This document shows positions 22,951 to 30,489 of a DNA stretch of 32,016 nucleotides, in pieces. Made by a program: the position numbers and the translations under genes. This DNA is from a virus. The stretch covers positions 1-32,016 of the IMG/VR virus record IMGVR_UViG_3300031653_000005. One strand, 5' to 3'. Position 1 is the stretch's first letter; the number at the start of each line of letters is the position of its first letter. The notes beneath the pieces are model-generated. The model was not told the origin of the DNA. It worked only from the letters and a program-made list of their open reading frames with translations, and did not search any database.

Positions 22951-23041
22951 CCCTAAACCTCATCCACGCCCGACAGCCGGCGGCGCTTAGCGGTGCAACG
23001 TCACGTTACACGGCATATATGTGGCTGATGGTTGCCCTGTT

Positions 23042-23056
23042 TTGACAAATTGTCAA
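23042..23056. promoter_or_regulatory. Palindromic operator candidate, left
   Basis: TTGACAAATTGTCAA is a 6+3+6 inverted repeat with perfect arms. It recurs with one changed centre base at 23104-23118; the centres are 62 bp apart, close to six helical turns. Each arm reads TTGACA outward, so it can also act as a -35 element in either direction. This suggests a dimeric repressor that bridges or masks the promoters. Confidence 0.65.
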
Positions 23057-23064
23057 GAACTAGG

Positions 23065-23086
23065 TGTTTCACATGAAACATGTTTC
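23065..23086. promoter_or_regulatory. parS-like site with extra GTTTC half-site
   Basis: Bases 23065-23080 read TGTTTCACATGAAACA, which differs at one central base from the bacterial parS consensus TGTTTCACGTGAAACA bound by chromosomal ParB/Spo0J. It overlaps a second perfect palindrome GAAACATGTTTC (23075-23086), giving three alternating GTTTC/GAAAC half-sites. It may be a ParB-binding site or an operator for a phage regulator. Binding has not been shown. Confidence 0.5.
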
Positions 23087-23103
23087 CTATTAAACAGTTC
23101 ATG

Positions 23104-23118
23104 TTGACAAAATGTCAA
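23104..23118. promoter_or_regulatory. Palindromic operator candidate, right
   Basis: TTGACAAAATGTCAA has the same 6-bp arms as the site at 23042. It overlaps the best -35 for the rightward operon, so binding here would block transcription of the portal module. Confidence 0.65.
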
Positions 23119-23130
23119 AATGGCTACAAA
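23104..23130 (+). promoter_or_regulatory. Candidate promoter for the portal operon
   Basis: A perfect -35 (TTGACA, 23104-23109) is followed at 15-bp spacing by a weak -10 (TACAAA, 23125-23130). The gene starts 46 bp further on with a good SD (AGGAGAT, 23161-23167). The -35 lies within the right palindrome. Confidence 0.45.
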
Positions 23131-23175
23131 GTTTGCGAATTGGGGCCAGGTCGGCCACCTAGGAGATCTAAAAAC

Positions 23176-24105
23176 ATGCGTAAGTTTCTCTTGATTTTGG
23201 CGGCCACCTTGGCGCCGTCGTTCGTCTATGCTGGGAACACCCAAGTAAGCTCTGGCTATAAAGCAGCTGGTCGCACCGGCTATGTGTATGGCCGTTCTGA
23301 TGGTATCTTCCAGAATTCTACCACCTACTCCCCCACCGTCATTGAAAACGGAACGGCAGTGAGCCCGCTTGGCAAGGGCTTCTATGAGACCTTTGGTTAC
23401 GGGGCAAGCAAGGGGATTACCTGTGAAGATAGCGGCGGCCTCGGCGCATGCGGGGGCAATACCTCGTTGGTCCCTTGCACGTGCACCGTTGGCAGCGGCC
23501 TGCGTTTCGTGTGGATGCCTCTGACCACCGAAGATCTAACCCCGGTGATGGTTGCTGGCGGCCTTGATATCGGAGCCGACCAAACCAACAACGACGGAGC
23601 CGAAGTAATTTTCGGTATCGGAGAAGCCTCTGGCCGCCCGTTCATTGTTGGAGATGACCCTGCGTTCTACTTCTGTGCCACCATGACAGTAGCCGATGCC
23701 AGCGGCATCGATGCAAACCAGATCGGATTCGTTGAAGTTGGGGTCAGTGAAGCATGGAATGCCGACTTTGAAGCGCGCAATAGCTATGCCGGTGTCGGTC
23801 TTACCGGAACCGCATCATCGGGCAACGCATATGCCGCAGTCTATACGCGGACGGAGGATGACGGGGCCGGGGTTGTAGCAACTGACACCACTGACACTGC
23901 AAGTGAGGCGGTTGCCCACAAATACTGCACTTACGTAAGCGCAACTGGTGCCGTGACCTACAAGGTCGATAACGCAACGCCAACAACAACCGTAGCCTTT
24001 ACGTTTGATGATGGGATCGCGGTAGTGCCGTACACCACCTATCTCCATACTGCCGATGTGGCTGGGACGATTACCTTTTCGCTAATGGAAGCCGGTTACC
24101 AATAG
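23176..24105 (+). CDS. Signal-peptide-bearing virion-like protein
   Basis: A 309-residue protein from ATG 23176 with a strong SD. Residues 1-19 are a clear Sec signal peptide (MRKFLLILAATLAPSFVYAG), with a cut after VYA. The mature part is beta-rich and Gly/Thr-rich with two Cys-containing loops (GITCEDSGGLGACGGNTSLV and PCTCTVGSGLRFVWM), then TEDDGAGVVATDTTDTASEA and a beta-sandwich-like end (FDDGIAVVPYTTYLHTADVA). No family was recognised. Being first in the portal operon suggests a virion component, yet it should be exported. Moron-like envelope protein or periplasmic capsid-decoration precursor are alternatives. Confidence 0.75.
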   Translation: MRKFLLILAATLAPSFVYAGNTQVSSGYKAAGRTGYVYGRSDGIFQNSTTYSPTVIENGTAVSPLGKGFYETFGYGASKGITCEDSGGLGACGGNTSLVPCTCTVGSGLRFVWMPLTTEDLTPVMVAGGLDIGADQTNNDGAEVIFGIGEASGRPFIVGDDPAFYFCATMTVADASGIDANQIGFVEVGVSEAWNADFEARNSYAGVGLTGTASSGNAYAAVYTRTEDDGAGVVATDTTDTASEAVAHKYCTYVSATGAVTYKVDNATPTTTVAFTFDDGIAVVPYTTYLHTADVAGTITFSLMEAGYQ

Positions 24106-24152
24106 CCTAGACTGCGCCAAGGCCGACCACCCCAAAACCACGAGGTGCAGTA

Positions 24153-25427
24153 ATGTCCCAGCTCAACCCAGATCAATACGCAAAGCTCAGCACGCATAGC
24201 CCAACCTATGGCGTGTCCTATGGCCTGTATTGGGATAAAACAAACAGCCAACTTTGCCTTGCACTCAATGACGCGATCGTGGCGCGCATTGATGCAAGCG
24301 GGATCACGGCGGACCTGGAATTCTCTGGCGAAGCGCTGAACGACATCCTAGTTCGCGGTGCTTCGTCCTGGGATAGCGTGCCGATGGGAGGAGACGCCAC
24401 AATTGCCTCCACCGGCGATGTAACTGTGACTGATGTTACTGTCGGAAGTGATGCCCAGGGTGATATTCTCTACAAGTCCAGCGCTGCTGCCTTGGCTAGA
24501 TTGGCCAAGGGTACAGTTGGGCAGTTCCTCAAACAAAACTCTGGGGCTACAGCGCCGGAATGGGTTAGCCATAAAACTAAGTGGCCATTTCGCGTCCCCG
24601 CAGCCAGTGGCATTGATACCGATGGCTACAACGGTGCGCTTGCTGGATGTGATCAGGCGCTCGACGTAACAAACACAGACCCGGGCGCAACTTACTGCCA
24701 GGTGTATGACGATAGCGTTACTGCATATGCTGCACTCGAGACGGCGTCAGCCGATGACTTCGTCCAATGGCAGTTGTTCCCTACGACCGGCGACAACGCA
24801 AACGCCGTGTTCTTTGGCTACACGATTCCATTCTGCCAGCTTTACTTCGACATGTCGGCAACCGTCCAAACATACACCGGAGACGGTACGACGTGGAAAT
24901 ACTGGGACGGTAACGCGTGGTCGGCGCTCACCGTAGTTGATTATACCGATGCCACGGCACAGGACGGCAAGCGCAGCTTTGGGCGTGATGGCTCGATTAG
25001 TTTCCTGCCTCCTGCCGATTGGGCGCAGACGACCGTCAACGGCGTAACCGGCTATTTCATTCAATGTGTATCGAGTGGCGCGGCCAACATTTCACAGGTG
25101 GGCATCACCAACAGCGTCAGGCACAAGGTTGCGTCACCGACCAAGGGCTTTGTGGTTCCGTTCCAAGGGACGATCACCACGGTCTCTATCCGCGATGAAG
25201 CTGGTACCGTACACAGCGCAGCTGACGTCAAGCTCATTCTCGTAAACTTTACCACGGGCGAGGTAAGCGACGAGCTCACATTCCCGCAAGACCAACGCAA
25301 TGAGACGTGGACAGGATTGACGTTGGCCGTTACGGCCAACGATATCCTTGGTGTGCTGATCACACAAGAGGACGGCACAAACGAGATTGGGCCATTTACC
25401 CTCGAACTCGGCGTGACGCTGGCCTAA
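24153..25427 (+). CDS. Fibre-like structural protein
   Basis: A 424-residue protein preceded by a GAGGTG ribosome binding site. The N-terminus has YAKLSTHSPTYGVSYGLYWD and ARIDASGITADLEFSGEALN. The segment GDILYKSSAAALARLAKGTV then GQFLKQNSGATAPEWVSHKT is typical of phage fibre shafts (GxxGQxLxxxxGxAPxW). Residues about 200-290 resemble a beta-sandwich found in tail proteins (FFGYTIPFCQLYFDMSATVQ), and the C-terminus is another beta domain (SIRDEAGTVHSAADVKLILV). No signal peptide is present. Probably a minor fibre or capsid decoration. It ends four bases before the portal start. Confidence 0.68.
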   Translation: MSQLNPDQYAKLSTHSPTYGVSYGLYWDKTNSQLCLALNDAIVARIDASGITADLEFSGEALNDILVRGASSWDSVPMGGDATIASTGDVTVTDVTVGSDAQGDILYKSSAAALARLAKGTVGQFLKQNSGATAPEWVSHKTKWPFRVPAASGIDTDGYNGALAGCDQALDVTNTDPGATYCQVYDDSVTAYAALETASADDFVQWQLFPTTGDNANAVFFGYTIPFCQLYFDMSATVQTYTGDGTTWKYWDGNAWSALTVVDYTDATAQDGKRSFGRDGSISFLPPADWAQTTVNGVTGYFIQCVSSGAANISQVGITNSVRHKVASPTKGFVVPFQGTITTVSIRDEAGTVHSAADVKLILVNFTTGEVSDELTFPQDQRNETWTGLTLAVTANDILGVLITQEDGTNEIGPFTLELGVTLA

Positions 25428-25431
25428 GCCA

Positions 25432-27588
25432 ATGGCTGATGCTGGCGCCCCACCGACTGGCAAGGGCGATGTGGTCGCCGTTGAGGTCACTGCCGTAGCC
25501 ATAGAGCTTCCGTCGCTCGCTACTCGTATTGAGTGGTTTGATGACTGGGAGCAGCAGACACGTAGCGCCCGCAAGCTGGCTATTCGCGATAGGGAATATT
25601 ACGACTGCATCCAATGGACCCGCGAGGAGATAGATACGCTTAGGGAGCGCGGGCAGCCTGTCATCACCAAGAACCGCATTGCCAAGAAGATCAATTTCAT
25701 TCTAGGCGAGGAGATCAAGAAGCGCATTGACCCTGCAGGCAGGCCACGCACACCGGCACACGAAGATGCAGCAAGGTCGGCAACTGATGCCTTGCGCTAC
25801 GTAAAGGACGCCCAGAAGTTCGATCAAGCGCGGAGTGCCGTGCTAAAGGATATGCTGATTGAAGGATACGGCGGCGCCATTAAGCAGATCAATGAAGACG
25901 GAGATCCGGAACTAACACACGTCCATTGGGACAGGCTTGGTTATGACCCAAAAAGCCGCGCACCAGATTTTAGTGATGCAAAATATGTGTTCATCGTCAA
26001 TTGGTTCGATCTCGACGATGCTATCGCAGAATACCCTGACGCAGCAGAGGACATCGAGGAAGCCGTAAACGGCGCTCCGGTTGTCTCCTACGACGACACG
26101 ACAGAAGACGTCCCGCGCCTATGGCTAGATGGCAGGCGAAAGCGTGTAAAAATCGTTGAGATGTATTCACGGGTTGGGGGCAATTGGTTTCGCTTTGACT
26201 TTACCAAGGGACATGATCTCAGGCCACCTGCGCCCACCGGTTACCTCAATGAAAAGCGCACCAAGCATGTGCGCCCTCTGCTTATGGCGAGCTGCTACGT
26301 AGATCGCAATGGAATGAGATACGGCGTTGTGCGCAATCTCATCAGCTCACAGGACGAGGTCAACAAGCGCACAAGCAAGGCACTTCACCTGCTAAGCGTC
26401 CGCCAGGTGATAGCTGAACGTGATGCAGTGCTTGACCCGCAGAAGTTTCAAGCCGAACTCGCCAAGCCCGATGGGTACGCAGAAACGGAGCCAGGCGCCC
26501 TTACCGATCGCAGAGTGCAGACAAAAGAGACCGGAGACCTCGCACAAGGACAGGTCATCCTGCTGCAGGAGGCAAAGCAAGACATTGACACTATCGGCCC
26601 TAGCTCATCGCAATTGGCGCAAGGTCCGGCCACAGCCACGAGTGGTCGCGAGTTTATCGCTCGCCAGCAGGCAGGCAGCCAGGAGATCGGCCCGGTATTT
26701 GACTCACTCAGGGAATGGGATCACGCGGTATTCCTGCTTGACTGGCTATGTATTCGTCAGACGTGGACCGAAGAAAAATGGTTGCGCGTGACAGACGACC
26801 TTGAGCTGTCGGGCTATCGGTTTACTGCCTTGAACAGACGAATGACACGCGCACAACGGTTGCAGGAGATACTCAACAAGCAACCGCCGCCGCCGATGGA
26901 CAAGGCAATGGGCATTGCTGCCGGGGTCATGGCCCCAATGATCATGGCCCAAGCACAATATCAGCTGCAGCAGCTGCAACAGCAAGCACAGCAAGCGGCA
27001 CAACAGGCGACGCAGGCGACGCAAATGGGCGCAGCCCCACCGGAACTCGCACAACAGGCACAACAACAGCTTGCGGCGCTTGGCCAACCACAGACATTGG
27101 TCGGCATCATCATGCGTAACCCGCTGATGTCCGAGGAGATCACGGCCAACCAAGTAGAACAGATGCTTATCGATATTGTGATCGACGAGGCACCGGAAAC
27201 TGCGGTTATCCAGCAGGAAGAGTTTGAGAAGCTTGCGGAGATCACGCCAACCATCGTTCAGGGTCGACCGGACATGGCACCACTCATGGCCAAGCTCTTG
27301 ATCCGATCATCGCAGCTGCGAGACAAACGAGAGATGCTCCAGGAACTCGAAAAGCCGCCAGATCCACAGCAAGTCCAATTGCAGCAGCAGATGCAGCAAC
27401 TAGCACAGGAGCAGGCAAAGGCGTCTGTCCATGTGTCGCAATCACACGCCATACTCAACCAGGCGAAGGCCGCGGAGGCCACGGTAACAGCCAAGGCCAA
27501 GGAAGCTATCTTGCCGAGTGAAGACCTCAAGAACCGCGGGGCCGCAATGCATGACGCGGCTATCGTCGGGGAGAAAATGTCACCATGA
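25432..27588 (+). CDS. P22-like portal protein
   Basis: A 718-residue protein matching the P22-type portal family, the dodecameric DNA entry port. Early segments include WFDDWEQQTRSARKLAIRDR, YYDCIQWTREEIDTLRERGQ and PVITKNRIAKKINFILGEEI, then the stem/wing parts EVNKRTSKALHLLSVRQVIA and a core FIARQQAGSQEIGPVFDSLR. The C-terminal 200 residues are Gln/Ala-rich helices (for example AQYQLQQLQQQAQQAAQQAT), like the long C-terminal barrel of P22 gp1. Length matches P22 gp1 (about 725). It is encoded on the opposite strand to terminase, scaffold and capsid. Its stop overlaps the next start. Confidence 0.9.
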   Translation: MADAGAPPTGKGDVVAVEVTAVAIELPSLATRIEWFDDWEQQTRSARKLAIRDREYYDCIQWTREEIDTLRERGQPVITKNRIAKKINFILGEEIKKRIDPAGRPRTPAHEDAARSATDALRYVKDAQKFDQARSAVLKDMLIEGYGGAIKQINEDGDPELTHVHWDRLGYDPKSRAPDFSDAKYVFIVNWFDLDDAIAEYPDAAEDIEEAVNGAPVVSYDDTTEDVPRLWLDGRRKRVKIVEMYSRVGGNWFRFDFTKGHDLRPPAPTGYLNEKRTKHVRPLLMASCYVDRNGMRYGVVRNLISSQDEVNKRTSKALHLLSVRQVIAERDAVLDPQKFQAELAKPDGYAETEPGALTDRRVQTKETGDLAQGQVILLQEAKQDIDTIGPSSSQLAQGPATATSGREFIARQQAGSQEIGPVFDSLREWDHAVFLLDWLCIRQTWTEEKWLRVTDDLELSGYRFTALNRRMTRAQRLQEILNKQPPPPMDKAMGIAAGVMAPMIMAQAQYQLQQLQQQAQQAAQQATQATQMGAAPPELAQQAQQQLAALGQPQTLVGIIMRNPLMSEEITANQVEQMLIDIVIDEAPETAVIQQEEFEKLAEITPTIVQGRPDMAPLMAKLLIRSSQLRDKREMLQELEKPPDPQQVQLQQQMQQLAQEQAKASVHVSQSHAILNQAKAAEATVTAKAKEAILPSEDLKNRGAAMHDAAIVGEKMSP

Positions 27589-27998
27589 TCCCAATGAAAC
27601 TAATCAAACCAGGTCGAGCCAAGCGACGCACCTACAAGCCAGAGCGCAAACCGGCACGCAAGAAGGGGGTGTTTTCATTCGAGAAGCAGGCACCCGTCGA
27701 CTGCCCAGATGCAAACCACTATGAAATCGCAATGGCCCTATACTCTATTTGTAGATCAACCTGGGCCATCAGCGACACCGGAGACAACAACAGCGAAACC
27801 GATGCGAGGCTCGAGATCGGGCAAGGTGGTGACTACGACCCGATCAAAGACCAATACACGGTGATCGGCAAAGTAAACGGCAAGGCCCAGGAGCTCATGA
27901 TCCCTGGCATTGCGGTAGCCGCACTGATCAACACACTGCGAATGTGGAACGGCGTTGAGCAGTTCGACAAGAATGCGTTGGTCAAGGCTATCGGTTAA
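27585..27998 (+). CDS. Hypothetical protein after portal
   Basis: A 137-residue protein starting in the portal stop (ATGA). Residues 1-35 are very basic (KLIKPGRAKRRTYKPERKPA). The rest mixes acidic helix and beta segments (YEIAMALYSICRSTWAISDT; PGIAVAALINTLRMWNGVEQ). No family was recognised. It is the last gene of the + block and its stop overlaps by four bases the end of a remnant gene on the other strand. A DNA-binding head accessory is possible from its charge. Confidence 0.6.
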   Translation: MIPMKLIKPGRAKRRTYKPERKPARKKGVFSFEKQAPVDCPDANHYEIAMALYSICRSTWAISDTGDNNSETDARLEIGQGGDYDPIKDQYTVIGKVNGKAQELMIPGIAVAALINTLRMWNGVEQFDKNALVKAIG

Positions 27999-28093
27999 GG
28001 CAACAGCAAGCCCCATTTGCGGTACTGCTCAATGTGCACCGCTTCGTGCGCAAGCTCCGGTGCTCGATCTCCAGCCGATCGGTATGATCTCAC
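27995..28093 (-). pseudogene. Short HExxH-type remnant downstream of terminase
   Basis: A 32-residue frame from GTG 28093 (overlapping the terminase stop as GTGA) to TAA 27997-27995. It ends with PELAHEAVHIEQYRKWGLLL plus P. The HEAVHxEQYRxxG signature is the zinc-peptidase-like helix of a small phage protein often near terminase genes; longer relatives as I recall them continue with a downstream glutamate region (NPxExEA). Here the frame stops straight after the helix, at the point where the inverted portal block ends. I call it a truncated remnant; a functional micro-protein is possible. Confidence 0.5.
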
Positions 28094-29349
28094 GCCACTT
28101 TCCACCCTTCCGGCTTATTTGTGTGACCAGTGTAGTCATGCCGTTTCTTCTTGGCCGGAGGCTCGCGCTTCCTTGGCTTCCCTGCCCTGATGATCGGCTC
28201 TAGGCCATATCGGGCAGCATCCCAGCAATGGTTGTGTTTGTCCATGAGCACTGGCAGCACATCACCAGATAGCTTGTCGATCTTGTAGGACCACAGCCTG
28301 GCCTCCTCGGCAGCGTGCGGACAGTTGGGGTGGATAACGATCTGCTCATAGCTGCGCAGGTGCTCAACCCCGTCCTCGACGCTCCCCTTCCACTTATAGC
28401 TAGGCAGGATCTTTGTATATCCGTGACGTCGCATGTGGGAGATGGTTTCTGGCCGCGAGTTATCAGCCCGGATGATATGCTTTCGAGCATCCTTTACCGT
28501 GTCAAACAACGCAGGCGTATCATCCAAGTCCACACCGATACCATACGCCTCGGCCTCTATGTACAGCGTGCGTCCATTCACCCACATCCGAACCAACGCC
28601 GTTGGGTCTGTCGAGAACCCCCAGTCAGCGCCGTAATATGGGCCGTTCCAGTCTGCACCATGGATAAATGACTCAACCACATACCTGCCACGTAATACCT
28701 GCGCGATAGAGTTGCGGCGCGTTTTGCCTCCCCATACATACTCAGCTGCCTCCGGGTCAGTGCGGTAGAGATAGTCCTTCTCGTTCCGAAGGACCTCGGG
28801 CAGCCACGGATTATCCTGCCATCCTATCTCGACGGCCATCGCATCAGGTGGCGGATCTTTCACGAAGCGTTGATAGGTGGGATCCTCGTCTTGATCCGGA
28901 TTGAAGCTCACCCATATTTCGCTGCCATCTTTGCGTATCGTTGGGATGAGCACAGACCATGAGTCTTCACTCACTGTCTGTGCCTCCTCAACCCAACAGA
29001 TATCCACGCCCTCCATACTCTTGATGCGAGTGATATTGCTCCGCAGGCCACTGAATATAAATTCGCTGCCATTCGCGCCGAGGATCGTCGACTGTTGGAT
29101 CTCGTAGAATGATCCAAGCCCAAGCTCTTGGATCTGCTCACCGAGCAGCTTGTGCACGGAGTCTTGAATAGAATTCTGCAGCTCGCGAGCGCAGAGCACA
29201 CGGAGCTTGGCGTTAGCCGCCAGAATGAGAAGCGCACGAGCGAAACCCCAGCTCTTTGCGCCGCCGCGGCCACCATAGGCTACTTTGTATCTGTGCTTAG
29301 CAAAAAGAAACCGGAGCTTCTCCGGAAACTCTGCCGTTTGATCAGCCAC
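28090..29349 (-). CDS. terL: Terminase large subunit
   Basis: A 419-residue packaging motor. The start GTG 29349 is chosen because it overlaps the previous stop and gives the usual 20-residue lead; ATG 29385 or GTG 29400 are longer options. Residues 26-33 are Walker A (GGRGGAKS), 116-123 Walker B (DICWVEEA, with the catalytic Glu pair), and 149-151 the FNP coupling motif. The RNase H-like nuclease has Asp242 (YYGADWGFSTDPTAL), an acidic site near IRADNSRPE, and a final Asp in HNHCWDAARYGLEP. This is the PBSX/Terminase_3 type. It pumps DNA through the portal and cuts it. The small subunit candidate lies just upstream. Confidence 0.93.
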   Translation of the reverse strand: MADQTAEFPEKLRFLFAKHRYKVAYGGRGGAKSWGFARALLILAANAKLRVLCARELQNSIQDSVHKLLGEQIQELGLGSFYEIQQSTILGANGSEFIFSGLRSNITRIKSMEGVDICWVEEAQTVSEDSWSVLIPTIRKDGSEIWVSFNPDQDEDPTYQRFVKDPPPDAMAVEIGWQDNPWLPEVLRNEKDYLYRTDPEAAEYVWGGKTRRNSIAQVLRGRYVVESFIHGADWNGPYYGADWGFSTDPTALVRMWVNGRTLYIEAEAYGIGVDLDDTPALFDTVKDARKHIIRADNSRPETISHMRRHGYTKILPSYKWKGSVEDGVEHLRSYEQIVIHPNCPHAAEEARLWSYKIDKLSGDVLPVLMDKHNHCWDAARYGLEPIIRAGKPRKREPPAKKKRHDYTGHTNKPEGWKVA

Positions 29350-29668
29350 CGACAAACTTGATGGCAATGGCGATAGGCGGATCATCTTCGTCGCTACCAC
29401 TTACGGGCTGCGTAGGTTTGCCCATGCCATAATTAGCTAGGAGCTCAGAGCATCGCACCCAGTTTGGGCCACGCTCACGCACAACAAGTTCACGCCCGGC
29501 AATAGTAACAACACGCTCCCTAACTTCGAGCTCCTCTATCCACGCCTTGAATACATATTCATCAACAGCCTTGAGTGCACGTGCCTTGAGCTCTTTGACG
29601 ATCTTAGGCCTGCCAGCGGGGTTGCCGCTTACACCCTTGACCCAATTCGGATTACCTTTGCCAGCCAT
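29342..29668 (-). CDS. Terminase small-subunit candidate (GNPAGRP family)
   Basis: A 108-residue protein beginning MAGKGNPNWVKGVSGNPAGR, the hallmark of DUF5681/small-terminase-like phage proteins (KGxSGNPxGRP). A central helix region (KARALKAVDEYVFKAWIEEL) and an acidic end (SGSDEDDPPIAIAI) follow. It overlaps the terminase gene by a few bases and precedes it, as a small subunit should. DNA recognition is inferred. It shares 17 bases with the end of the upstream gene. Confidence 0.72.
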   Translation of the reverse strand: MAGKGNPNWVKGVSGNPAGRPKIVKELKARALKAVDEYVFKAWIEELEVRERVVTIAGRELVVRERGPNWVRCSELLANYGMGKPTQPVSGSDEDDPPIAIAIKFVGG

Positions 29669-29957
29669 CTAGAATCTCGCTTGTTCTCTTTTCCGTTATC
29701 CTCTGTGCCTCTTGCGTTATTTTACGTTTATACGCATCTTTTGCAACCTCTGGCTTATAGCCAGAAGCACGCATCTCACGCAGCAGCCTAGAACACTTGA
29801 CGGCGATAGCAAACTCATCGCTGGTAATTGTTTCATCATGGCCTGGATTCGATCGTGGGTTCCTTGCTAGCTCAACACCGATCTTGGCAACCACATCGCA
29901 ACGTACGCCGTTGACAACCAAGCCACGCACATCACTTACCGCGATCTCCTCTACCAT
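29652..29957 (-). CDS. Hypothetical protein upstream of terminase genes
   Basis: A 101-residue protein with a beta start (EEIAVSDVRGLVVNGVRCDV) and a helical rest (ITSDEFAIAVKCSRLLREMR; AYKRKITQEAQRITEKRTSE). It overlaps both neighbours (7 and 17 bases). No family was recognised. A second small-terminase-type DNA-binding subunit is possible, because the genes before TerL in many phages are of this size and helical. Confidence 0.6.
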   Translation of the reverse strand: MVEEIAVSDVRGLVVNGVRCDVVAKIGVELARNPRSNPGHDETITSDEFAIAVKCSRLLREMRASGYKPEVAKDAYKRKITQEAQRITEKRTSEILDGWQR

Positions 29958-30139
29958 CGACCGCTGCCCCTGGGTTGGGCCTTTGGCTTAGATGGACGCG
30001 CTGATCTGGAGCTCACGCGCTCCGGGAGCTTCTTTCCCTTGCTCGCCTTGTCGAACTCGGCGACCGTCGCCTGGCTAATATCGCCACGAGTAGCTGCCGC
30101 ATGCATATAACGCCTTTGAGCATCAGACTTGTATGGCAT
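29951..30139 (-). CDS. Small conserved phage protein (MPYKSDAQRRYM family)
   Basis: A 62-residue basic protein from ATG 30139 (TGATG overlap). It begins MPYKSDAQRRYMHAAATRGD and continues AEFDKASKGKKLPERVSSRS. This pattern (MPxKSxAQxRYMxA...EFDKxTKGKKLPERV) recurs in phages near terminase and portal genes. The function is unknown; basic charge suggests contact with nucleic acid or assembly intermediates. The C-terminal 20 residues are Ser/Arg/Pro-rich. Confidence 0.75.
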   Translation of the reverse strand: MPYKSDAQRRYMHAAATRGDISQATVAEFDKASKGKKLPERVSSRSARPSKPKAQPRGSGRW

Positions 30140-30480
30140 CAAATATCCCCTGTGTAGTCAGCCTGCTTATGGCCTTCTGCGTCGTAGAACCGGACCACGC
30201 GCTGAAGCGACCTCCCGCTTGCCAGAGTGGCGGTGATCTCCGTCTCCCCTACGCCAGTAACGTTACAGGTGGACTTGGTTGTAGTTGTGCTCTTGCTGCT
30301 GGTAGTCACGCCGCTGTCGACATAGGCCACCGACGATATCGTGTCGCTGCCCAGCTGATCTGTCCAGTCCAGAATGAGCTGCATGATCTCATCCTCCCGC
30401 TTGGACGTCGACAACACCCCATCCCTATCCACAAAATACCGACTGCGCTCGAGTGGCAGGACGACTGTTGAGCTGCTCAT
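30139..30480 (-). CDS. Ig-like small structural protein (fibre/tail adaptor candidate)
   Basis: A 113-residue protein from ATG 30480; TTG 30486 is also possible. The segment ILDWTDQLGSDTISSVAYVD, then TTSSKSTTTTKSTCNVTGVG and ETEITATLASGRSLQRVVRF, is the layout of a common phage Ig-like protein (WxxxLGxDTIxxSxW...Sxxxxxxxxxxxxx.G...R.F), sometimes named fibre-tail adaptor. The beta-strand pattern is clear. It stops within the next gene start. A virion accessory role is inferred from the family. Confidence 0.72.
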   Translation of the reverse strand: MSSSTVVLPLERSRYFVDRDGVLSTSKREDEIMQLILDWTDQLGSDTISSVAYVDSGVTTSSKSTTTTKSTCNVTGVGETEITATLASGRSLQRVVRFYDAEGHKQADYTGDI

Positions 30481-30489
30481 TGCCAAACC

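Larger units (their letters stand above)
22951..23175. promoter_or_regulatory. Divergent control region between scaffold/capsid and portal operons
   Basis: A 225-bp gap between divergently transcribed late modules. The left half (22951-23010) has no clear structure. The right half is AT-richer and holds two near-identical palindromes and a central GTTTC/GAAAC array. A frame at 22839-23045 crosses it but is antisense to the scaffold and not credible. This is the obvious place for regulated promoters in both directions. A replication or partition function is also possible. Confidence 0.7.

Noticed and set aside
22839-23045. + strand frame crossing from scaffold into the control region, considered as the lost half of the HExxH protein
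   Set aside because: Its sequence shows none of the expected downstream residues and it is mostly antisense to the scaffold gene.
23000-28100. Active invertible segment
   Set aside because: No invertase or recombinase gene was seen and no long inverted repeats flank the block, so only a past rearrangement is proposed.
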